Shown here: positions 1 through 5,856 of the stretch, piece by piece
How the letters are laid out: each line of letters begins with the position of its first letter
Position numbering within the stretch: the first letter of the stretch is position 1
Assembly (NCBI GenBank): GCA_003512365.1
Contig: DORI01000263.1
Location: 568 to 8,514 of the forward strand
Direction: 5' to 3'
Source of the DNA: Crocinitomicaceae bacterium
GTDB taxonomy: Bacteria > Bacteroidota > Bacteroidia > Flavobacteriales_D > Crocinitomicaceae
DNA length: 7,947 bases
Translations under genes and position numbers: made by a program
The notes under the pieces: generated by a model
The model's database searches: none
What the model was told of the DNA's origin: nothing
Seen by the model: only the letters and a program-made list of their open reading frames with translations

Positions 1-254
1 CCTTTCTTTTGTTTAAAGGAGAAAGTGGATATTGATAAATCGCTTGAACTTTTTTCCGCAATTTCACCTTCCAACTTCATGTGCAATACTGTGTTGTCTT
101 TAACTTCTAATTCATTGGCGCCCATTCCGAAGAACATCGTTAAAACACCAAAAAGTGATAGCATATAAATTACCGTGGAAATTATTCCTCCGATGACGAC
201 AGCTAAGAAGCTAGGCCAAAATATTTTTCCAAATTTGATTTTTCCTTCGGTCAT
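1..254 (-). CDS. sppA: Signal peptide peptidase SppA, N-terminal part (runs off the window)
   Basis: SppA is an inner-membrane serine protease of family S49 that cuts leftover signal peptides and some membrane proteins. Only the first 84 codons are here; the gene continues past the left edge. The translation starts MTEGKIKFGKIFW, has one long hydrophobic segment at about residues 12-44 (the membrane anchor), then a stretch around VKDNTVLHMKLEGEIAEKSS (residues 51-70). In Bacteroidota SppA proteins this kind of stretch opens the first beta-strand of the protease domain after the anchor. The catalytic Ser and Lys would lie outside the window and cannot be checked. The ATG at 254-252 is the first after the upstream stop, which is only one base away, so the gene is probably co-transcribed and translationally coupled with the M1 peptidase gene. 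No Shine-Dalgarno sequence is visible. The identification rests on the anchor plus this short conserved stretch, so it is good but not final. Confidence 0.8.
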   Translation of the reverse strand, partial: MTEGKIKFGKIFWPSFLAVVIGGIISTVIYMLSLFGVLTMFFGMGANELEVKDNTVLHMKLEGEIAEKSSSDLSISTFSFKQKK

Positions 255-255
255 T

Positions 256-3252
256 TTAGAATAGATTACCTAAGCGTAAGCTTGAATTTACCAAATTCAT
301 TTTCAAAGAAAATCTTATTTCGCGACCATACTGATTAAATTGCAATGCATCCAAGGCATTTCCAGCACGATAAAGTGGGAAATACACACTTAAAACTGGT
401 CCCAATTTCATTCCAACTCCTGCATTCAAGGCTGACTTATTTCCGGCAATTCCAGCGTCCACAAAAACACCAAACAATTTAGGAATATAAGGTAACTCCG
501 AGTAAATACTTACAGTTGATAAATTCTCAAAACGCTCATTTTGGTCATTAGCTGTATTAAACCCTCCCATATTATTCATTCGTTGATTACTCCAAAATCC
601 GTTTGGCTGAAATCTGCCAAAATAATATTCTTCCATATAAATATCTTGATCACCCATTGCTCCACCGAAAGAATACAAAAATGCCGATTGATCTGTATTT
701 GTTGCTAAATTCCAACCTGTAAAAGCACGAACCTCCATCCAACGTTTTTGTTTGTTGCGTAAATAACGCCATTTGTATTTCATTTCTGTTTGAACACGGT
801 TCATCGAAACACTTGGTTCTATGTAATCTATAAGATCGTCCACACGGTTTCTATTCGCATATTCATAACGAACTTTCCAATCAAATCTATGGTCAGTCAA
901 ATTAACATTGTAATTGTATTGTAAAAACCCTCCTAATTGTGTGAATCCATTCATTCCATAATCATCCTTTCTAAAAGAGCCTTGAATAAGCACGTCATGT
1001 GATGTAGGGCTCGCCTCTCCTCGATTTCCTAAATTCAATTTGAGATAAGGCGCCAAGGACACTAATTGCGCGTCCTTAGAATCTCCAGTTCCAAAATGAC
1101 GAATCGACATTCCAAGTTTAGAGGATTTAAAACGAGTAGCCGGTAAAAAAGTATAACTAAACTCTGCCATTCCAACAGGTCGCAATCTACCTGTTGAAAA
1201 TTGAGGAGCAAAAACAAATTGAAACGGTTTAAATGGAATACCAAGATTGTGAATTGCACCTCCAAACATAAATCCATCGTACGCATTTCCGCCGATGGAT
1301 GGAGTCCAGAAGAAATTTGTTTTGTTTATGTCGTGATCGCCAATTAAAAATTCACCTTTCAAAGGCTCACAGTACGGAAATAGTTTCTTATTCCAATGAT
1401 TATTCGAACGTTTGAATTCAGGAATATCTTTACTAACATCAATAGAAAAACGCGTATAATCAGTACCGTTAAAAGTTATGGTCGATTTTTTTGCTGGCTC
1501 CGCCCATTTGGTCTCCACTAACATACTATCCCTATCTTTTTTATCCATAAATGCATTCACCTCTATGGGCCCTTGCACTTGTCCTACGTTTTTCACGGTT
1601 ACTTGCGTCGTATTGGTAAGTTTGTCCTTCTTAACACGTTGAATTTTGTAATCAATGTGTCGAGTCGTTTGAATCAAATCGGTGAACAACCAACTCAAGT
1701 TTTTTCCTGTGGAAGATTCAATTGCTTTTTTCATGTCTTCAGGTTTTGGGTGCTTGAATTTCCACTGCTCGTAATATTCATGCATGGCTTTATCAAAAAG
1801 CTCCTCTCCAAGATAATCTTTAAGGTAGAAAAATACCAACCCGGTCTTCTGGTACATAATAATACCATAATTTGCCGAGGTGAAAGCTGCAGAATGTGTT
1901 TCAATAGGTTGATCCAAACCGAAACCTGCAATGGCACGGTAAGAAATATCTCCCATGTCATGGTGATCAAGGTCGTTAAGGTGGAATTTCCCATTTAGGA
2001 CCATATCAGAAAATCGCGTAATGTTCGGATATTTCGTCTGAATGTAACGCATTTCATTTAAGGTATTCATTCCTTCGTCCATCCAACCATGAACACGTTC
2101 ATTTGAACCAAGTATTCCGTAAAACCAATTATGACCAACTTCGTGAACAATTACAACTTCCAACTCTTCTTTTGAAGAAGCATTTCCAATTACAGTTACG
2201 TTTGGATATTCCATACCACCACCTGCTGAAATAGTCCCATCCACCGCTGTTACTTGGTTATAAGGATAATCGCCGTTCCAGAGTGAATAATAATACGTTC
2301 CATCGTTAATATATTCAATCGCATGTTGCCAAGTCTTCGCATTTGACGGCACAAACATGGCCCATGACGTAACCTTACGTTTACTTTGAGGCAATTCAAC
2401 TTCACCTTTTAGCACCGCATAACGTTTATCGGCAAACCAAGCAAAATCGTGTACATTATATTGAGTGTAACGAATTGTCTTCATGTTTGTAGATGACGTC
2501 GGAAATTCTGATGCTTTTGTCTTGGAAAGGGTTAATAATTCTCCAATACCCGATTCTGTTTCTTTCGCCTTTTTAGATAAGAAATCAAGCTCACTTTGGG
2601 TTTGTAAATCACCTGTGGCACCAACTACATAATTTTCAGGTAAGGTTATCGTAACGTCAAAAGAACCGTATTCAGAATAAAATTCACCTTGATTCAAATA
2701 TGGAATTTGGTTCCAACCATTCTTATCGTATACCGCAGGTTTTGGATACCATTGTGTTATTTGATATGATTGCCCAACATGACCTAAACGAGAAATTTCT
2801 CCAGACGGTATTTTTACTTTAAAAGGTGTTTCAATAGTAATGCGTTCTCCAGGTCTTAAGGGTTTAGCCAACTGTAAAATACAAATATCCATATACTCAG
2901 GATCATAATCCCATTTTAGCATCGCACCTTCCGATTTAAAATTCAGGGAATCAATCCATCCGAGATCACTTTCAGGGCCAAAAAACAATTCTGTTTGGCC
3001 ATTTTTATACAATTGTTTTGCTAGCGCACTATTTCGGCTGCGGTAGGCATTAGGCCATAAATGAATATTTAGTTTCTCGAGAACGTTTGGTGAATTGTTG
3101 ACATATTCAATGGATTCAAATCCCCTCAGGTAGTGATTTTGGTCGTCAAGAGAAACGTTTATTTTGTAATTCACCTCTTGTTGCCAATACTGCTGAGCCA
3201 TCGAGAATGTTGCATAAAGAGAAATAGCGGAGAAGACAATAATCTTTTTCAT
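256..3252 (-). CDS. Secreted M1-family zinc metallopeptidase with a C-terminal outer-membrane beta-barrel-like domain
   Basis: A 998-residue gluzincin aminopeptidase-type protein that would remove N-terminal residues from peptides in the envelope. A signal peptide ends near residue 19 (charged MKK, hydrophobic core, cut before QQYW). The zinc site is complete: H370-E371-V-G-H374, then 18 residues, then E393 in the WMDEGMN context. G344-G-G-M-E348-Y stands where classical M1 enzymes have GAMEN, with Tyr for Asn. MYQKTG at 466-471 matches the YxKG region that supplies the catalytic Tyr (Y467). The catalytic part ends near residue 530; a beta-rich linker follows to about 640. Residues 640-998 show many alternating aromatic/polar strands, Gly-rich turns (IGGNAYDGF, HNLGIP) and a near-terminal strand EIRFSLKMNL, as in outer-membrane barrels of the Omp85/surface-antigen type. 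M1 enzymes without this part are usually about 600-900 residues. The peptidase call is firm; the barrel call is inferred from strand pattern. sppA follows after one base. Confidence 0.9.
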   Translation of the reverse strand: MKKIIVFSAISLYATFSMAQQYWQQEVNYKINVSLDDQNHYLRGFESIEYVNNSPNVLEKLNIHLWPNAYRSRNSALAKQLYKNGQTELFFGPESDLGWIDSLNFKSEGAMLKWDYDPEYMDICILQLAKPLRPGERITIETPFKVKIPSGEISRLGHVGQSYQITQWYPKPAVYDKNGWNQIPYLNQGEFYSEYGSFDVTITLPENYVVGATGDLQTQSELDFLSKKAKETESGIGELLTLSKTKASEFPTSSTNMKTIRYTQYNVHDFAWFADKRYAVLKGEVELPQSKRKVTSWAMFVPSNAKTWQHAIEYINDGTYYYSLWNGDYPYNQVTAVDGTISAGGGMEYPNVTVIGNASSKEELEVVIVHEVGHNWFYGILGSNERVHGWMDEGMNTLNEMRYIQTKYPNITRFSDMVLNGKFHLNDLDHHDMGDISYRAIAGFGLDQPIETHSAAFTSANYGIIMYQKTGLVFFYLKDYLGEELFDKAMHEYYEQWKFKHPKPEDMKKAIESSTGKNLSWLFTDLIQTTRHIDYKIQRVKKDKLTNTTQVTVKNVGQVQGPIEVNAFMDKKDRDSMLVETKWAEPAKKSTITFNGTDYTRFSIDVSKDIPEFKRSNNHWNKKLFPYCEPLKGEFLIGDHDINKTNFFWTPSIGGNAYDGFMFGGAIHNLGIPFKPFQFVFAPQFSTGRLRPVGMAEFSYTFLPATRFKSSKLGMSIRHFGTGDSKDAQLVSLAPYLKLNLGNRGEASPTSHDVLIQGSFRKDDYGMNGFTQLGGFLQYNYNVNLTDHRFDWKVRYEYANRNRVDDLIDYIEPSVSMNRVQTEMKYKWRYLRNKQKRWMEVRAFTGWNLATNTDQSAFLYSFGGAMGDQDIYMEEYYFGRFQPNGFWSNQRMNNMGGFNTANDQNERFENLSTVSIYSELPYIPKLFGVFVDAGIAGNKSALNAGVGMKLGPVLSVYFPLYRAGNALDALQFNQYGREIRFSLKMNLVNSSLRLGNLF

Positions 3253-3289
3253 ATGTAAATAATTTGTTTTTTATCGGTCATATGGAATC

Positions 3290-3337
3290 GCATAAGAGAT
3301 TTATTCATCAGTATTTTTATGGAAAATCTCTTTATGC
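3290..3337. repeat. Imperfect inverted repeat in the leader of the M1 peptidase gene
   Basis: The left arm GCATAAGAGATTT (3290-3302) and the right arm AAATCTCTTTATGC (3324-3337) are reverse complements except for one extra base, giving a 13-bp stem with a bulge and a 21-nt loop. It lies 38 to 85 bases upstream of the M1 start codon. If transcription starts upstream of it, the RNA could fold into a hairpin; as DNA it could be a spread operator. No T-run follows on the minus strand, so it does not look like a terminator. Its function is unknown. Confidence 0.45.
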
Positions 3338-3360
3338 TTATTTCATTAAGTTAATTTTTA

Positions 3361-3368
3361 CAAATGTA
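3361..3368 (-). promoter_or_regulatory. Possible -7 promoter element for the M1 peptidase-sppA unit
   Basis: Read on the minus strand this is TACATTTG, a full match to the Bacteroidota -7 consensus TAnnTTTG, and the only one between the terminator and the M1 start. It sits about 108 bases upstream of the start codon, so the leader would be about 100 nt and include the inverted repeat. No TTG is found at the expected -33 spacing, so the match could be chance. A promoter is needed somewhere in this gap because the gene upstream ends in a terminator. Confidence 0.28.
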
Positions 3369-3412
3369 ATCTTTTGACGATTTATCATATTACTTGTTAC
3401 CTGTTTTAAAAG

Positions 3413-3441
3413 AAAAAGGCCTTCTTTTCAGAAGACCTTTT
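3413..3441 (-). terminator. Rho-independent terminator of the dabA-dabB-SulP-DUF2490 operon
   Basis: On the minus strand the arms AAAAGGTCTTC (3441-3431) and GAAGGCCTTTT (3424-3414) pair over 11 bp with one G-U pair and a 6-base loop TGAAAA. The second arm runs into a T-rich tail (TTTTTCTTTT). The stem begins three bases after the TAG stop of the DUF2490 gene, so it marks the end of the operon and separates it from the M1 peptidase gene. The plus strand has a weaker T-run and no gene to end. Confidence 0.85.
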
Positions 3442-3443
3442 GT

Positions 3444-4220
3444 CTATTGTTTGCTATCATTCTTCTTTACTCTTCGACTAAAATTATAGTTTATTGCCGA
3501 TAAAAATGTATGATTTCTCTCTGTTTTTATGCCGTCTGATTTGATAACATATTGATTCAAATAGCCAACTTGCAAATTGAAATTATTATTGAATTTCCAT
3601 CCAAAAGCAATATTAAACCTATTTTGATCTAGAACATTTTTTCCAATTCCCTTTCCAAATCCAAGGAAAACTTCATTGTTAACATTCAAAAATAAGGTAT
3701 TATCCTGCATTGTTTTCTTGGTAATTGGAATTAGAAACATTGCTCGATAACGGACACGCTGTCTAAAGATAGTTTCCCCACGAACAATTGCATCTACGCT
3801 ATTGAAAGAATATGTTTCTAAAAAACGTTGTTCTAAGCGATATCTATGCTGCACGTCAATAACCTTTTTAGGTAATTCGATTTTGCTTTTAAGATTTAAT
3901 TGTTGCCAAATTCGGTGTTCGTTAAATTGATGTAAAATAGGTTGTTCACCATAAGGAAAAGTAACTATCCAGCCATATCCCGCTGTTAATGATAAATTAG
4001 GATTAATGTTGTAGTCAATCCCAATTCGTAATAGTGATTGCTGCCAATTTTGAAACCAATCCTCTCGTCTCCATTGATATTCAGTATGTAATCCAAATTT
4101 TTTAGTCAATTTGTGATTGCCAAGAAAGGAAACCCAAGCATGTTGTTGATCTGAAAAAATCTTCTGCGCAAAAGAATTTGTTCCTATTACAAATAGGAAA
4201 ATAAAAACAATCTTTTTCAT
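3444..4220 (-). CDS. DUF2490 family protein, probable outer-membrane beta-barrel
   Basis: A 258-residue exported protein of the DUF2490 family, whose function is unknown. The signal peptide runs from MKKIVFIFLF to SFA, with a cut near residue 18/19. The mature part is a series of amphipathic beta-strands rich in aromatic residues: HTEYQWRREDWFQNWQQSLLRIGIDY (45-70), LSLTAGYGWI (76-85), the hallmark HRYRLEQRF (125-133), VRYRAMFLIPI (156-166), RFNIAFGWKFNNNFNLQVGYLNQY (201-224) and a last strand HTFLSAINYNF (237-247) followed by a basic tail of about 11 residues. This pattern fits a small outer-membrane barrel of about ten to twelve strands. It starts 5 bases after the SulP stop and is the last gene before a terminator, so it is made together with the inorganic carbon genes. 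A role as an outer-membrane pore or sensor for that system is only an inference from position. Confidence 0.85.
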   Translation of the reverse strand: MKKIVFIFLFVIGTNSFAQKIFSDQQHAWVSFLGNHKLTKKFGLHTEYQWRREDWFQNWQQSLLRIGIDYNINPNLSLTAGYGWIVTFPYGEQPILHQFNEHRIWQQLNLKSKIELPKKVIDVQHRYRLEQRFLETYSFNSVDAIVRGETIFRQRVRYRAMFLIPITKKTMQDNTLFLNVNNEVFLGFGKGIGKNVLDQNRFNIAFGWKFNNNFNLQVGYLNQYVIKSDGIKTERNHTFLSAINYNFSRRVKKNDSKQ

Positions 4221-4225
4221 GGAAC

Positions 4226-5833
4226 TTAATGTTGATTTTTATGAACCGAATGTGGGTGATCTGTAAGTGACTTAAATTTTTCTAAACCGTGAATTTCAAA
4301 ATGTCCTCCTTCATTTTTAAAATCATCTTTTAAATGATGCAGAGACTCAATTACTGAGTGATCAATTATTTTGCAATTTGACACATTAAAAATAAGGTGA
4401 CTATTCAAAGGAAAATCTGAGATATGCTTTTTAATTCCTAAGAAATTACTGAAAAGAAGTGGGCCTTCGGCTGAAATAGAATTTTCTTGAATAGATGAAT
4501 TTACTTTGAATAATTGTCCAAATGAAACCCCTCTAGTTAAGTGAATTATTAATTTGAGTATAATCCCTGCTGCAATTCCCAATAATAAATCCGTAGCTAA
4601 TGTTACGAGAATTGTAATCGTAAAAATGGACAATTGATCTTTACCAATTTTAAACATATGTCGAAACTCTTTTGGATGAGCTAATTTATAACCTACTCCA
4701 ATTAACATTGCCGCCAAAGCAGTCATGGGTATTAAATTACTGAATGAAACCGCAAAAATTAAAAAAAGCAAAATAAAGACTCCATGGAAAAAATTGGCCC
4801 AACGTGTTTTTGCTCCGTTGTTAACGTTTGCAGATGAACGAGCAACTTCAGATATCATGGGTAACCCTCCAAGTAAACCTGCTATTACATTTCCTAATCC
4901 TACAGCCATTAGGTCCTTGTTGTAATTGGACTTTCGCTTGTACGGATCCATCATGTCAATCGCTTTAACTGTAAGCAGTGCTTCCAAACTTCCAACCAGT
5001 GCGAACATTACAACGAATTTGATGAATGTTCCTGTTTGGCTGACTCCTTCGAAACTTGCTTTAATGCCTAAAATATCAAAGAAACCTTTATCGAATGTCA
5101 ACAACGGTTTAAAGTCTGCGGTGTTTTTTAATCCAAATGCCATTCCAAGAGGAATTGAAACTAATAATACAACCAACGGAGCAGGAACTTTTTTGAGGAA
5201 ATTAATTTTTAACATGGGCCATCCAAAAACTATTGCCAAGGATACGAGCCCAATTATTGCAACTTCTCTATGTAAGAAAAAGTTTGGTAGCGTTTTTCCT
5301 AATAACCCGATGAGTTCTAGTGGTTCAACCATCGATTTTCCTTCATGAGTCATAGGATTTACACCAACTAGAATGTGAATTTGTTTACTCAAAATTATTA
5401 TTCCAATTGCGGCTAGCATCCCATGTACGGCAGACAATGGGAAGAAATCACTTAACCTTCCTAATTTTAGTGCTCCAAATAATACTTGGAATGCCCCAGC
5501 TACTACAACTGCGCCTAGCGCAAGATGCCAACCAAGTTCTGCATTTCCTTGGCCAAGTTCGGTAACCGATCCTGCGACTATAACGATGAGTCCGGCGGCT
5601 GGACCTTTAATTGTGAGTTTTGAACCTGCAAAGAAGCTAACAATCACTCCACCAATCAAGGCTGTGATTAATCCATAAATAGCTGGAAATTCACTCGCTT
5701 TTGCAATTCCCAAACTTAATGGCAAGGCAAGTAAAAATACTAAAAATCCAGATAAAGCATCCGAGCTAAAATTTTCTTTTAATCCTTCAAAACCATCTTT
5801 TGGAAGAACTCTTTTTTTGTTTTCTATATTCAT
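4226..5833 (-). CDS. SulP (SLC26) family anion transporter with short STAS-like tail, probable bicarbonate transporter
   Basis: An inner-membrane transporter of 535 residues with the 14-helix SulP/SLC26 fold. The family opening is seen at residues 24-48 (SDALSGFLVFLLALPLSLGIAKASE). The TM3-side motif GSKLTIKGPAAGLIVIVAGSV is at 70-90, and FFPLSAVHGMLAAIGIIILSKQIH at 130-153. GSLEALLTVKAIDMMD at 281-296 carries the TM8 acidic residue E284 near the substrate/cation site, and the TM10 region MISEVARSSANVNNGAKTRWANFFHG is at 326-351. The end, about 447-522, is a short STAS-like domain with FNVSNCKIIDHSVIESL; its D491-H-S493 matches the usual STAS Asp-x-Ser site. The last ten residues hold four histidines. 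SulP proteins carry sulfate, bicarbonate or dicarboxylates; the sequence alone does not settle which. Placement between dabB and DUF2490 favours bicarbonate uptake (BicA-like). The 23-nt gap after dabB is entirely A/T, a common kind of translation leader in this phylum. Confidence 0.9.
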   Translation of the reverse strand: MNIENKKRVLPKDGFEGLKENFSSDALSGFLVFLLALPLSLGIAKASEFPAIYGLITALIGGVIVSFFAGSKLTIKGPAAGLIVIVAGSVTELGQGNAELGWHLALGAVVVAGAFQVLFGALKLGRLSDFFPLSAVHGMLAAIGIIILSKQIHILVGVNPMTHEGKSMVEPLELIGLLGKTLPNFFLHREVAIIGLVSLAIVFGWPMLKINFLKKVPAPLVVLLVSIPLGMAFGLKNTADFKPLLTFDKGFFDILGIKASFEGVSQTGTFIKFVVMFALVGSLEALLTVKAIDMMDPYKRKSNYNKDLMAVGLGNVIAGLLGGLPMISEVARSSANVNNGAKTRWANFFHGVFILLFLIFAVSFSNLIPMTALAAMLIGVGYKLAHPKEFRHMFKIGKDQLSIFTITILVTLATDLLLGIAAGIILKLIIHLTRGVSFGQLFKVNSSIQENSISAEGPLLFSNFLGIKKHISDFPLNSHLIFNVSNCKIIDHSVIESLHHLKDDFKNEGGHFEIHGLEKFKSLTDHPHSVHKNQH

Positions 5834-5856
5834 TTTTTTAAAATTTAAATTAATAA

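Noticed and set aside
1062..1286. Minus-strand open frame inside the barrel part of the M1 gene
   Set aside because: It overlaps the intact main frame and has no start context or domain, and there is no sign of a frameshift in the main frame that would need it.
1573..1998. 141-codon open frame on the plus strand across the M1 gene
   Set aside because: It lies wholly inside the well-supported peptidase gene on the other strand, including the bases just downstream of its zinc site, and its translation has no recognisable domain. It is a shadow frame.
4725..5348. Two back-to-back plus-strand open frames opposite the SulP gene, in the same phase and split by one stop
   Set aside because: The long antisense opening is explained by the codon use of the SulP membrane helices on the minus strand. 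The protein read from it has no known character.
5834..5856. Possible promoter or terminator in the A/T-only gap between dabB and SulP
   Set aside because: At 23 nt it is too short for a promoter with leader, has no GC stem, and contains no TAnnTTTG match. It fits a plain A/T-rich translation leader.
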